Assembly: GCA_964580435.1 (NCBI GenBank)
Contig: CAZOKP010000074.1
Location: forward strand, 1-12,973
From: CAZKEW01 sp964580435
GTDB lineage: Bacteria; Acidobacteriota; Aminicenantia; Aminicenantales; UBA8522
Length of the DNA stretch: 12,973 bases
Direction of reading: 5' to 3'
The translations under genes and the position numbers were made by a program. Of this stretch, positions 1 through 8,614 are shown piece after piece (position 1 is the first letter of the stretch; every line of letters begins with the position of its first letter). The notes below the pieces were generated by a model, which saw nothing but the letters and a program-made list of their open reading frames with translations, was not told the origin of the DNA and did no database searches.

Positions 1-1
1 T

Positions 2-1918
2 TATGACAGCGAGCCCTCCCGGATCTCCGCAAAAACGATGGCCCATGATGCCTTCGAGGATGAACACTCGAGCGACGACCTCATCCGGGTTCTCCTCGAC
101 CCATTTCAGGATAAACGAAACGCCTACATCTTTTTTGTCAATCCCCGGGGGTCCCGCAGCGAGGGCCTGGCTTACGGCGAATCCTACAGCTTGAATTGGG
201 ATGGGATCTGGGACGCGAGGAGCCGGATTCTCAAGGACGGCTGGAGCGTCGAAATCAAGATTCCCTTCAAGACCATCTCCTTCAACCCACGTTTGGAGTA
301 CTGGGCCTTGAATGTGGAGAGGTATATCCCGAGAAAGCAGGAGATCATTCGGCTCGCGGGAACAACCTTGGACAGTTTCTTTTATAATCCTAACGAAGCC
401 TCTCCTTTGCAGGGGATCTCCGGCGTCAAACAGGGGAAAGGAATCACCTTCAGGCCCTACGGAATCGCGAGCACAACCACCGATCATGAGCTTGGCTTGG
501 AAGCGGAACAGAAGTTAAATGGTGGGTTCGATATCTACAAAAATTTCACGCCCAACCTGGTTGGGGCATTTTCCTACAACACCGATTTTGCTGAGACCGA
601 GGTTGATGAACGGCAGATCAACCTGACTCGCTTTCCTCTCTTTTTCCCGGAGAAGCGGACCTTTTTCCTCGAGGGCTCGGAGATTTTTAATTTCGGCACG
701 ACTTCGGGATACCACGAGAGCTTTATTCCTTTTTTCAGCCGGCGGATCGGGCTTTTCGAAGGAAACCAGATTCCTGTCTTGTTCGGGACCAAGCTTTACG
801 GCAAGATGGGCAACACCAGTCTTGGATTCCTGGATGTTCAAACCAAGCGGTTTTCGCCGTTCGGACTCCGCAGTGACAATTTTTTTGCCGGCCGCATCTA
901 TCAGAATATCTGGGCTCAAAGCAAGGTTGGGCTGATTTTCACTAACGGCGATCCTTCAGGCGGAAAAAATCAGCTCCTTGGATTCGATTTCACTTACAGC
1001 ACCTCTCGGTTTCGGGGAGACAAAAACCTCACGGTTTCACTCTGGTCGGTCTATAACTGGAATGAGGAGAAGACCGGCAAGCCTTACGGGTTCGGATTAG
1101 GGGCCGATTATCCAAATGACCTTTGGGATCTCTCCCTGACATACAAGTATTACGGCGACACCCTGGACCCCGGCCTGGGGTTTCTGCCGCGCAAAAATAT
1201 TCAAATGTTGAGCAGCGGGATAGCCTATTCGCCGCGGCCGCAGAAGGGCTGGTTCGGAAAATGGGTCCGCCAATTTAACTTCATGGCCTTTCCCACATTC
1301 TACTGGGACCTTGACGGCAGGCTCGAAACCTACGAGATCATGATCACACCCTTCAGCGCCAATGCCGAAAGGGGAGATCGCATCGAATTCTTTATTACCC
1401 CCAACCGGGACGTACTTCCGTTCGATTTTGAAGTCTCCGATGGGGTCGTCATTCCCAAGGGCCCTTACAACTTCACCAGATATGGCATCGAATACGGATC
1501 GCCGTCCTATCGTCCGTTTTCCATGGACGGCGGCATCAGCTTTGGCCAGTTCTATTCCGGGACCCTTAGCGAAGCGGAGATCGAACTCAGCTACAGATAT
1601 AAGGGTTATGTCTCGCTGGCATTTTCTTCAAATTTTATTCGTGGACGGCTGCCCCAGGGAAATTTTAACGAGAACGTCTATGAGCTGAAGGCGGATTTTT
1701 ATCTTTCTCCAAACCTTGGGCTGATGAACTACATCCAGTATGACGATGTTTCCAAGAATCTGGGCATGAATATCCGGCTACGCTGGGAGATTTCGCCCGG
1801 CAATCAAATTTATCTCGTTTATAACAAAAACTGGGCAAGAATCTGGGACCCTCACAGCCGCTTTATTCCTCTCCAGGACCACGGCGTGATCAAAGTCCAG
1901 TTCAGCATCCGGCCGTAG
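2..1918 (+). CDS. DUF5916 domain protein, 3' part (5' end outside window)
   Basis: The reading frame is open to the left edge, so the first visible ATG (position 38) is internal: the codons before it read YDSEPSRISAKT and continue the family's N-terminal sugar-binding-like (CBM9-type) beta domain. About 638 residues are visible; family members are usually longer, so roughly 100-200 residues are missing. The recognisable DUF5916 core lies near residues 185-235 of the visible part: an NTDFAETEVDERQINLTRFPLFFPEKR-type stretch (positions about 580-660), then FFLEGSEIFNFG. The remainder is rich in alternating aromatic/polar strands (for example YSLNW, LYGKMGN, LSLTYKYYGD, IYLVYNKNW), consistent with an outer-membrane beta-barrel. 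Homologues are usually described as outer-membrane proteins of unproven function, sometimes near TonB-dependent or peptidase genes. It converges on the SPFH gene with only 17 bp between the two stop codons and no obvious terminator. The family call is secure; the role is unknown. Confidence 0.9.
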   Translation, partial: YDSEPSRISAKTMAHDAFEDEHSSDDLIRVLLDPFQDKRNAYIFFVNPRGSRSEGLAYGESYSLNWDGIWDARSRILKDGWSVEIKIPFKTISFNPRLEYWALNVERYIPRKQEIIRLAGTTLDSFFYNPNEASPLQGISGVKQGKGITFRPYGIASTTTDHELGLEAEQKLNGGFDIYKNFTPNLVGAFSYNTDFAETEVDERQINLTRFPLFFPEKRTFFLEGSEIFNFGTTSGYHESFIPFFSRRIGLFEGNQIPVLFGTKLYGKMGNTSLGFLDVQTKRFSPFGLRSDNFFAGRIYQNIWAQSKVGLIFTNGDPSGGKNQLLGFDFTYSTSRFRGDKNLTVSLWSVYNWNEEKTGKPYGFGLGADYPNDLWDLSLTYKYYGDTLDPGLGFLPRKNIQMLSSGIAYSPRPQKGWFGKWVRQFNFMAFPTFYWDLDGRLETYEIMITPFSANAERGDRIEFFITPNRDVLPFDFEVSDGVVIPKGPYNFTRYGIEYGSPSYRPFSMDGGISFGQFYSGTLSEAEIELSYRYKGYVSLAFSSNFIRGRLPQGNFNENVYELKADFYLSPNLGLMNYIQYDDVSKNLGMNIRLRWEISPGNQIYLVYNKNWARIWDPHSRFIPLQDHGVIKVQFSIRP

Positions 1919-1935
1919 AGTGAGTATTGTGTCCC

Positions 1936-2808
1936 CTATTTGGCTGCTTCTTTTCTCGGAAGGGGAATCATGCCGGCGAGGTCGCCGATCACGTTGATCA
2001 GTTCGGTATTCGAAGGCACGACGATCTTGGCATTCGATGCCAGAGCCTTCTCAACAGTCTCGAGTCTTCTCAGCAGCTGGGCATTGCCGATAAAGTATTG
2101 ATTGGCGGCTTCGTTGACCAGCTTGATGGCCTGCGCTTCTCCCTCGGCTTCAAGGATTCTTGCCTGTCTGACGCCCTCGGCCTTTTTTATCTCCGCCCGG
2201 CGGGCCCCATCGGCCATCGTTTCAGTAGCCGTGGCGAAATCAATGGCGGCGATTTTCTCGTTCTCGGCCTTGACGACTTTGTTCATCGTCTCCTGAACAT
2301 CTTTGGGTGGGTCGATCTCCTTGAGCTCCGTTCTCACGATCTCGATTCCCCAGGTGAGAGTTTCTTTTCGCAGCGTTTTCTGAAGCTCTTCGTTGATCTT
2401 GCCCCTCTCGCTGTTGGCCGACTTTAAAGTCAGTGTCCCGATGATGTTTCTCAGGGTCGTCCGGGCCAGGTTCACGATCTGCCACTGGTAATTGTAGACG
2501 TTATACAGGGAACTCTTGACGCTCTCCTCATCGTCCTTGACTTTAAAATAGACCTGGGCATCCACGCGGGCATTGAGATTGTCGTTGGTAATGATCTCCT
2601 GAGGCTGGGCATCGACCATCACTTCAGTAATATTGACCTGAAACATCCTTTCGATGATAGGGACTATCCAATGGAAACCGGGCTTGGCGAACCGCCTATA
2701 TTTTCCCAGGAACTCGATCAGCCCCCGGTGGGTGGGCCGGACGATTCTTATCCCGCTGAAAAACAGAACGATGATGACAAGGCCAATAATGATGAGTACA
2801 CTGGTCAT
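1936..2808 (-). CDS. SPFH/band-7 (stomatin/prohibitin-type) membrane protein
   Basis: A 290-residue protein with one N-terminal membrane anchor (about residues 3-20, SVLIIIGLVIIVLFFSGI). The classic SPFH opening IVRPTHRGLIEFLGKYRR follows, then GFHWIVPIIERM and the VDAQPQEIITNDNLNARVDA signature. After the SPFH domain (about 20-190) comes an Ala/Glu-rich helical segment (about 190-260, AEIKKAEGVRQARILEAEGEAQA) predicted to be a coiled coil for oligomerisation, and a short tail. Length and order match QmcA/stomatin-like proteins, which form membrane microdomain scaffolds and are often linked to protease control. The usual partner NfeD or an FtsH gene is not next door in this window. The ATG at 2806-2808 is well supported by a GGAGGG ribosome-binding site (2814-2819) five bases upstream and by a promoter at 2859-2887. 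The gene is divergent from the DUF4136 gene. Family call secure; cellular role inferred. Confidence 0.95.
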   Translation of the reverse strand: MTSVLIIIGLVIIVLFFSGIRIVRPTHRGLIEFLGKYRRFAKPGFHWIVPIIERMFQVNITEVMVDAQPQEIITNDNLNARVDAQVYFKVKDDEESVKSSLYNVYNYQWQIVNLARTTLRNIIGTLTLKSANSERGKINEELQKTLRKETLTWGIEIVRTELKEIDPPKDVQETMNKVVKAENEKIAAIDFATATETMADGARRAEIKKAEGVRQARILEAEGEAQAIKLVNEAANQYFIGNAQLLRRLETVEKALASNAKIVVPSNTELINVIGDLAGMIPLPRKEAAK

Positions 2809-2858
2809 CTTTTCCCTCCATTCTCAAGATATCTAGATGAAACTCAAATTGCGCAGCC

Positions 2859-2887
2859 ATTCTACTCCGAAATCCTGCCTTTATCAA
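2859..2887 (-). promoter_or_regulatory. Sigma-70-type promoter for the SPFH gene
   Basis: Read on the minus strand: TTGATA (2882-2887), a 17-bp spacer, then TAGAAT (2859-2864). Each box is 5/6 to the TTGACA/TATAAT consensus and the spacing is optimal. Transcription would begin near 2852 and give a leader of about 45 nt containing the strong GGAGGG ribosome-binding site. No experimental support. Confidence 0.65.
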
Positions 2888-2959
2888 TGCGAGGAGGCCG
2901 ATGAAACGCCCATTTCAGGCTGATGGTTCTTATCTGCTCAATTTGGCCTCACGGCTCGA

Positions 2960-2988
2960 TTGACATCTTTTTTCCGGCTTTTTAATAT
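2960..2988 (+). promoter_or_regulatory. Near-consensus sigma-70 promoter for the DUF4136 gene
   Basis: TTGACA (2960-2965, perfect -35), 17-bp spacer, TAATAT (2983-2988, -10). The expected start point is around 2995, only about 8-10 nt before the ATG at 3004. The predicted mRNA therefore has almost no leader, with just a weak purine stretch (GAAAGAG, 2993-2999) as ribosome-binding site. It faces away from the SPFH promoter about 70 bp to the left. Confidence 0.7.
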
Positions 2989-3003
2989 AGATGAAAGAGC
3001 TTG

Positions 3004-3561
3004 ATGAGAAAAACAGCAGTATTCGCCCTTGTGGGGACGATGGTCTACACATTGAGCTGCGCTCCTCTCATCAAAGTCAATTACGACTATGACAGGCAGG
3101 CCGACTTTCGTGCCTACAAGACGTATGATTGGCTGTCGGTGTCGAGTTCGGCCGCCACCCAAAGCGCCAAAGCGACAAAAGAGCGCGATCCCGTCCTTGA
3201 CCAGCGCATTAAAACGATTACGGGTGAACTGCTAAAGACCAAAGGATTCACTCAGACTTCCGATCACCCCGACCTTTTACTCATTTACCATAGAAGCATA
3301 GGCGACAAGACTGATATTACGGGCTGGGGATATGCCTACGGGCCTTCCTGGGGATATTACGGGCCTGGTCCTGGTGAGGAGGCCGCATTTGCCTTTAAAC
3401 AAGAAACTCTGATTCTGGACCTCATTGATGCCAGGAAAAAGGAGCTGGTGTTTAGAGGGAGGGGCTTGGTCGCCGTCGGTGAATCTGGCGCTTCCACAGA
3501 CCGAGAAAAAACGCTGAGGAAGGTCTTGAGTAAGATATTGGCCAATTATCCCCCCGGATGA
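3004..3561 (+). CDS. DUF4136 domain protein, probable lipoprotein
   Basis: A 185-residue protein taken from the ATG at 3004; the TTG just before it (3001) is in frame but less likely. Residues 1-19 form a short signal peptide: basic start MRK, hydrophobic core, then LSC at Cys19, which would be the lipidated cysteine. The lipobox is imperfect (T-L-S-C rather than L-x-G-C). The mature part opens with INYDYD-like KVNYDYDRQADFRAYKTYDW, the hallmark of DUF4136, and continues with LDQRIKTITGELLKTKGFTQ, PDLLLIYH and a Gly/Tyr-rich loop GYAYGPSWGYYGPGPG (about 110-125). It ends with the family's LILDLIDARKKELVFRGRG and an EKTLRKVLSKILANYPP helix. These are small envelope lipoproteins of unknown function. 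It has its own promoter (2960-2988) and looks monocistronic. Confidence 0.9.
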   Translation: MRKTAVFALVGTMVYTLSCAPLIKVNYDYDRQADFRAYKTYDWLSVSSSAATQSAKATKERDPVLDQRIKTITGELLKTKGFTQTSDHPDLLLIYHRSIGDKTDITGWGYAYGPSWGYYGPGPGEEAAFAFKQETLILDLIDARKKELVFRGRGLVAVGESGASTDREKTLRKVLSKILANYPPG

Positions 3562-3786
3562 GCAATAACAACCCCAAGCGAGTTACTGAAGTGCGGTCGT
3601 GTCGCTTTCGCGACGTTCAGGAGTTGAGCTGGCAAAGAGTTTATCCTTCCCATGTATAACGGTGGTTGCAGCAGTCATCCCCATTCATCAAAAGGCGTTT
3701 GGCGTTCATCCTGAGCTCCTTTTTTGAGGCCTATGACAATACAGCCATTTCTCACCCTTTTCGTTGTCAGCGACCGCGTTGGAATC

Positions 3787-3999
3787 TTAAACAGAGCCTA
3801 ACAACCCAGGCGAATCTCTGTCAACGGCCGGCTTCAAATTCGGGGTCGAGGCCGCAAAAAGAATATGAATTCCCCGGGCGAATAGATCGAGCAGCTCTCC
3901 GAGTTCGTCTTCCCCCTCAAGCCCCATCTTCTGGGGGACCGCGGTGTATTCGTCGACGATTGCCGCGGGACATTGAGGAGAGTTGCAGATTCCGCAGCT
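3787..3999 (-). pseudogene. Possible decayed ORF of unknown family
   Basis: The roughly 510 bp between the DUF4136 and SpoIIE genes holds no intact gene. On the minus strand, 70 codons from 3999 to a TAA at 3787-3789 read like a real protein: SCGICNSPQCPAAIVDEY, then KMGLEGEDELGELLDLFARG and a hydrophobic IHILFAAS. There is a mini-cluster of three cysteines in the first ten residues. A TGA (4000-4002) interrupts the same frame; upstream of it the frame stays open (ILPYPRKVTPALRLLIEKFL) back to an ATG at 4087-4089, which overlaps the start of the SpoIIE gene on the other strand. I do not recognise the family. It could be a degraded gene, an unusual TGA-containing gene, or chance. The protein-like composition is seen; that it was ever a gene is inferred. 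Confidence 0.25.
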
Positions 4000-4072
4000 T
4001 CATAAAAACTTCTCTATAAGAAGCCGGAGAGCTGGAGTGACCTTGCGCGGATAGGGCAGAATTTGATAAATA

Positions 4073-5500
4073 ATGAGCGAAGCGTCCATGAGCCAAAAGA
4101 GAAAGGGCCTTTTCCAGAGGCTCTTGTCCTTCGTCCTTAATATCGGCTCCGATCCCCAAGACTCCGATTATGTTCGCCTGGTCAAGCGGATTTACTATGT
4201 CTCGGCAGTCTTCGGATGCTTGGCCGGCCTGGCCTCGGCACTCTGGTATTTCTTGGCTAATGAGAGCCTCATGGCCTGGGGGTTTCTCTTCTCTTTCGCC
4301 CTCTTTCTCGGGACGACGGTCGACGGCTATCTGCATCCCCGGCATTTTAAATGGATCACACTCATCGTCCTGGTTTATTTTGTCGTTGGCCCCGTCCTCA
4401 GCACCGTCCTGCTGGGCGGCATTTGGCGGACCGAGGGCGTGATCATGGTCGGGCTCATGGGACCGCTTATGGGTCTCGTCTTTTTTCTCAAGAGGCGGTG
4501 GGCCGTGGCCCTTTTTCTAGCCTACTCGGCGTTCGTCCTTGGCTTGGCCATCCTCGAGCCCCGTCTCGGGGAATCTGCGGCCGATCTCGTTAAAATGGAC
4601 ACAGTCACCTTCTGGCTGGGGTTCCTCTTCGTGGCCTCATTCATCTTCGGCGTGATGTATTTTTTCGTCGTCCAGCGGGACAAGGCCTTTCGGCTGCTGG
4701 CCGAGGAAAAGGCGAAGTCGGAGCTGCTCTTGAGGCGGATCGAGGCGGACCTCGAACAGGCGGCCCGCATCCAAAAGGACCTCCTGCCCAAGGAAAGCCC
4801 CCGGCTCAATGGCTACGAGATCAGCGGTTTGAACATCCCGTGCTACGAGGTCGGCGGCGACTATTACGATTTCGTTGCTATCGATGCCGACCGGCTCGGC
4901 ATTGTCATCGCCGACGTCTCGGGCAAGGGGATCAGCGCTTCGCTCCTTATGGCCTCGCTCCGGGCTGCGCTTTTAGCCGAAGTCTATCCGCAGTACGAGC
5001 TCGGCCGGATGGCCGTCCGCCTGAACGATTTTGTCTTCAAAAGTTCAGCGCCCAGCAGCTTCATCACCTTCTTTTTCGGCGAGCTTAACCGCCGGACGGG
5101 CGAGCTGCGATATATCAATGCGGGACACAACCCACCTTTTGTCCTGGGTAAGGCCGGCCTGACTTTGGCTCTCAAGAGCTCGGGTTTTCCTCTAGGCATG
5201 TTTCCGGGAGTGACCTATGAACCCGGAACGGTCGAGCTCGGACCCGGCGATCTGGCTGTCCTCTTCACGGACGGGATCCCCGAGGGACGGAACGCGAAGG
5301 GTGAGGATTACACCGAGGAAAGGCTCGAAAACTTCGTCCGGGAAAACCGCGGCTTATCCGCCGCGGAGCTCTGCCGCAAGGTCATCGAAGACCTGCATAT
5401 ATTCGCCTCCGATACCGAGCCATGTGATGACGTCACTATTGTCGTCGTTAAGCGGACCGGCGGCCTGCTGTCTGAAAACAAAGCAACGAATCCTCGATAG
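4073..5500 (+). CDS. Membrane-anchored SpoIIE/RsbU-type PP2C serine phosphatase
   Basis: A 475-residue two-part protein. The N-terminal half carries about six hydrophobic segments (near residues 39-61, 66-84, 94-115, 120-139, 143-161 and 178-200), then a helical linker (201-240, EEKAKSELLLRRIEADLEQAARIQKDLLP) typical of RsbU-like enzymes. The phosphatase domain (about 240-465) has the metal-binding motifs GGDYYD (261-266), ADVSGKG (280-286), INAGHNPP (348-355), TDGIPE (399-404) and CDDVT (451-455), so it looks catalytically complete. Such enzymes dephosphorylate a phosphoserine on an anti-sigma-factor antagonist (STAS) protein in response to a signal. No STAS or anti-sigma gene is visible in the window, so the target is unknown. 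The start is uncertain: ATG 4073 lacks a clear Shine-Dalgarno, and ATG 4088 would remove five residues. It converges with the kinase gene 91 bp downstream. Confidence 0.93.
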   Translation: MSEASMSQKRKGLFQRLLSFVLNIGSDPQDSDYVRLVKRIYYVSAVFGCLAGLASALWYFLANESLMAWGFLFSFALFLGTTVDGYLHPRHFKWITLIVLVYFVVGPVLSTVLLGGIWRTEGVIMVGLMGPLMGLVFFLKRRWAVALFLAYSAFVLGLAILEPRLGESAADLVKMDTVTFWLGFLFVASFIFGVMYFFVVQRDKAFRLLAEEKAKSELLLRRIEADLEQAARIQKDLLPKESPRLNGYEISGLNIPCYEVGGDYYDFVAIDADRLGIVIADVSGKGISASLLMASLRAALLAEVYPQYELGRMAVRLNDFVFKSSAPSSFITFFFGELNRRTGELRYINAGHNPPFVLGKAGLTLALKSSGFPLGMFPGVTYEPGTVELGPGDLAVLFTDGIPEGRNAKGEDYTEERLENFVRENRGLSAAELCRKVIEDLHIFASDTEPCDDVTIVVVKRTGGLLSENKATNPR

Positions 5501-5540
5501 CGGACGCTACTTTCTTTTTCCTCCAGGGCAATTTCAGGGT

Positions 5541-5563
5541 CGGCAAAAGGATAATAATTTCCT
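5541..5563 (+). repeat. Direct repeat, left copy (flanks kinase gene)
   Basis: CGGCAA followed directly by AAGGATAATAATTTCCT. The same two blocks recur at 8660-8688, separated there by a 6-bp CTTCTA insertion; the uninterrupted exact match is 18 bp (5546-5563 and 8671-8688). This copy lies between the convergent SpoIIE and kinase stop codons. With its flanking A and T runs it also forms an imperfect inverted repeat, AAAAGGA (5545-5551) and TCCTTTT (5560-5566), that might act as a weak bidirectional terminator. Confidence 0.75.
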
Positions 5564-5591
5564 TTTTGGCTGCGCTGGCTGCGAAAACGAC

Positions 5592-8582
5592 TCAGGTCTT
5601 TGGCGTTTGAGGTCCGCCTTTTAATCGAGAGAGCCGTTTTTTGGCGTCGGCTAAAACCGCTAAATCCGGGTCGGCATCCTTCCAAATCTCGAGAAAGCGG
5701 CCATAGGACTTAGCGGCATCTTCGAACTGCCCCTTCTGTTTATACAGCTTTCCCAGCTCGTAGTGGGCCAGAATCCATGATTCCTGGGGCTCATAGCCAA
5801 GAGCGTCGATCTTGAGAAATTCCAGGTATTTTTCTATGGCTTTGTCCGTGTCACCCTTCTGCAGAAAGGCATAAGCAAGGTTTTCTTCGACATCGCTTCT
5901 CCCCAAGCGGGCTGCCATGAGAAAAGAATTGACCGCCTCTTCATATTTTTTTTCCGTCAGCTCGACTTCACCTTTGAGCAGATGGAAAGCGGCCTGGTCG
6001 CTCTGGTTGCTCCTACCCACGCCTGACACGGCCAGGACATCCCCCAGCCGCGCTTCCATTTCTTTGAGTTGAAGGGCAGCCTCTTGATGCCTGCCGGCTC
6101 TCGCATAAGTTCTTCCCACGAGGCTTAAAAAATACGGATCGATTTTGATTTCTTTCTGAATCTGTTTGACCGCAACCATTTCTTTTTCGAAGCCTTCCCT
6201 TCTGCCTTTTAGATTGGATATCGCGGCCAGATATAGATGGTCCCGAAGCTCGCTGAGTCCAGATTTGAGGGTCTTATTGAGAATGACGGCCTCCTGAAAG
6301 TGTCCTTGAGCTGAAGAATATCTGCCCCGATACATGTCTAATAATCCTAAGGAGCGATAGCCCTTTGCTTTTTTGCCGGGGTCGTTGAGTTGAACCATTT
6401 TCTCGAAAACCTGGGCGGCTTCCTGGATTTTGCCCATCTTGACGAGAAGAAACCCGTATTCGTTGTTGACAAATACGCCCGTGAGCCATTCAGGACCCAA
6501 CTGGAAAGCCTTTTGATAGTTTTCCAGAGCCTCCGCAGCATTTCCAAGAGAGTTGTAGCAGGTGGCGATATTCACGTAAGCGGCGGATGAGGAACCGTCA
6601 ATCCCGATGACCTTCTGGAAGGCTTCTATGCCCAGTTCAAAACTCTGGGAAATCAGATAAGCATAACCGAGTCGATACCATGCTCCGCTGTCGTCGGGAT
6701 ATTGCGCCAGATAGGCCTTATAATTCTCGATTCCCTGATCACGGTTACCCCTCCAATCCTCAACAATAGCGCGAATCCAGAGCTGTTCCCGCGTGGTCAA
6801 GCGGTCGAGGAGGCTGAGGGCTTTTTGAAAATGCTCTTCCCCCTTCGGCCGATTGCTATCGATAAAATATTTCATCCCGAGCTCAGCATGAGCCAGGGCA
6901 AAATCCGGGTCCAGTTCGATCGCCTGCTGAAGAAGCTTATAGGCTGTATTGCCCGAGGCAAATCTGCCTTCGGTGTAGAATTTCAAGGCCTCCAGCGATG
7001 ACGTGGTCGCCCTCGGCAGGGGAAGTCTTTGCTGGGAAATCCGGCTCAAGGATTCCCCCAGTCCCAGGCGCACTTTTTTGGCCAAATCATCCAGGGCGCT
7101 GAGGACCTCGTCCTTGCCCTTGGCCCGGGAGGCATGGGAAAATACGGCTACCTGAGTGTTCGGATCTACGATGCGGCCAGTCAGCTGGTATTCCTCACCG
7201 ATCCGACTGATCTGGCAGGCCAATAGGCCTTTGATTCCCTCCCTCAAAGCGACTTCCCGTCCGACCGTTTCATCCACCTTTTTGATGTCCTCCCGGCGCA
7301 TCCGCTTCAGCGTCTCCTGGACCCGGCTGCGGGGAAAGACATTGACATACTGAGATTGCTGGATGCCGACAGACAGGGCGGTTTCGAGGGAGCCGTCAAA
7401 AACCTGTTCGCCCGTCAAGTTTTCAAAATCGGTGATGAGGATCCAGTCGCGCTCCTGGAAGGCCAGCGCTTCGGCCGGAGATTTGAAAAATAGGGTTTTG
7501 GCCAGCCATCCGGCGGCGATTATGGTGACTGCAAGGACAACGGAGGCCGCAGCGAGGCGGGCCGGCCGAAGGAATTTCCGGGCTTTCCAATCAGCCGGCA
7601 GCCCAAACTGGACCTCCTTGAGATCAATGAGGACGTCATGGACGGACTGGTACCGTTCGCCGGCGTCCTTGGTCAGCATTTTGCTGATGACCAGCTGGAG
7701 CGGTTCCGGCGCTCCCTTGACAAAATCCGCGACCGGCCTTGGTTTCTCGTTCAGAATAGCGCTGATCGTGGTAAAACCTGTTTCTCTCTTAAAGGGATGA
7801 ATGCCTGACATCATCTCATAAAGGACCATGCCGAAAGAGAAGATATCCGACCGTTGATCGAGCGGCTTGCCCTGCAATTGCTCCGGCGACATATAAGCCG
7901 GAGTGCCGGGGGCGATGCCGTCCTGGGTCAGAGATGTCGATGCCTCCGCTTGGGCTCCCGCCTTCTCTGCGCCGGCGGCCGGCTTGGCCAGGCCAAAATC
8001 CATCACCTTGGCGTGTCCTTTCTCCGTGAGCATGATGTTGGCCGGCTTGATGTCTCTGTGGATCAGCCCCTTTTCATGCGCGCCTTGGAGGGCCTCGGCG
8101 GCTTCGGTGGCGATCTGAAGGGCCTGTTTAAGCGGAATCGGCCCCTGGGCGATCCGGTCGCGCAAGGTCTGGCCCTTGACATATTCCATGACAAAGAAGA
8201 GTCGTCCCTCAGATTCTCCGACCTCGTGGATGCTGCAGATGTAAGGATGGTCCAAAGCGGCGGCTGCCCTGGCTTCGCGGATAAAGCGTTGCCTCGCCTC
8301 GGAATTCTGATATGTCTCTTCAGGAAGGAGTTTGAGAGCGACCCTGCGGGCCAAGGTTGTATCTTCAGCCAGATAAACTTCCCCCATCCCGCCGCGCCCC
8401 AACTCTCCGAGAATTTTGTATTTGCCGGCGAAGACCGTTCCCGGCATCATCATCTTGGAGAAAGGCTGAAGGGTCTGCGTTTGAAGAACGCCGTCTTTCT
8501 GCGGGGCCCCAAGCTGAGTCCCGCAATCCGCGCAAAAACGGGAAGTCTCCGGATTCTCTCCCTGACAATGAGGGCATTTCAT
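5592..8582 (-). CDS. Zinc-ribbon Ser/Thr kinase with TolB-like and TPR domains
   Basis: A 996-residue protein. A zinc ribbon (C3, C6, C17, C20) is followed by a Hanks-type kinase domain (about 54-325) with every key residue: GRGGMGEV loop (62-69), VALK lysine K84, helix-C glutamate E103, HRDIKPAN (175-182, catalytic D177), DFG (195-197) and the SPE of the activation segment (232-234). One membrane helix follows (about 342-361). Then come a TolB/FlgO-like domain (about 378-520, starting WILITDFENLTGEQVFDGSLE) and tandem TPRs (about 530-990). The kinase would be cytoplasmic and the TPR part periplasmic. This layout is common in Acidobacteriota-like bacteria, and substrates are usually unknown. 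I chose ATG 8582 rather than 8624: MKCPHC is the true zinc-ribbon start, AAGGGA sits 10 bases upstream, and 8624 would lie inside the promoter. The gene and its promoter sit between two copies of a direct repeat. Confidence 0.95.
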   Translation of the reverse strand: MKCPHCQGENPETSRFCADCGTQLGAPQKDGVLQTQTLQPFSKMMMPGTVFAGKYKILGELGRGGMGEVYLAEDTTLARRVALKLLPEETYQNSEARQRFIREARAAAALDHPYICSIHEVGESEGRLFFVMEYVKGQTLRDRIAQGPIPLKQALQIATEAAEALQGAHEKGLIHRDIKPANIMLTEKGHAKVMDFGLAKPAAGAEKAGAQAEASTSLTQDGIAPGTPAYMSPEQLQGKPLDQRSDIFSFGMVLYEMMSGIHPFKRETGFTTISAILNEKPRPVADFVKGAPEPLQLVISKMLTKDAGERYQSVHDVLIDLKEVQFGLPADWKARKFLRPARLAAASVVLAVTIIAAGWLAKTLFFKSPAEALAFQERDWILITDFENLTGEQVFDGSLETALSVGIQQSQYVNVFPRSRVQETLKRMRREDIKKVDETVGREVALREGIKGLLACQISRIGEEYQLTGRIVDPNTQVAVFSHASRAKGKDEVLSALDDLAKKVRLGLGESLSRISQQRLPLPRATTSSLEALKFYTEGRFASGNTAYKLLQQAIELDPDFALAHAELGMKYFIDSNRPKGEEHFQKALSLLDRLTTREQLWIRAIVEDWRGNRDQGIENYKAYLAQYPDDSGAWYRLGYAYLISQSFELGIEAFQKVIGIDGSSSAAYVNIATCYNSLGNAAEALENYQKAFQLGPEWLTGVFVNNEYGFLLVKMGKIQEAAQVFEKMVQLNDPGKKAKGYRSLGLLDMYRGRYSSAQGHFQEAVILNKTLKSGLSELRDHLYLAAISNLKGRREGFEKEMVAVKQIQKEIKIDPYFLSLVGRTYARAGRHQEAALQLKEMEARLGDVLAVSGVGRSNQSDQAAFHLLKGEVELTEKKYEEAVNSFLMAARLGRSDVEENLAYAFLQKGDTDKAIEKYLEFLKIDALGYEPQESWILAHYELGKLYKQKGQFEDAAKSYGRFLEIWKDADPDLAVLADAKKRLSRLKGGPQTPKT

Positions 8583-8614
8583 CGCCGAATAATCCCTTTT
8601 CTCTCGAGATACAG

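Noticed and set aside
3601..3614. Hairpin GTCGC-TTTC-GCGAC after the DUF4136 gene as a terminator
   Set aside because: The stem is only 5 bp and no T-run follows, so intrinsic termination is not supported.
3825..3850. tRNA T-arm-like TTCAAAT sequence
   Set aside because: The flanking bases do not form the required 5-bp stem and no acceptor or anticodon arm can be built around it.
3666..4019. 117-codon plus-strand frame in the gap before the SpoIIE gene
   Set aside because: Its composition is rich in Arg, Ser and Pro with no domain-like pattern and no ribosome-binding site; the opposite strand reads more like protein.
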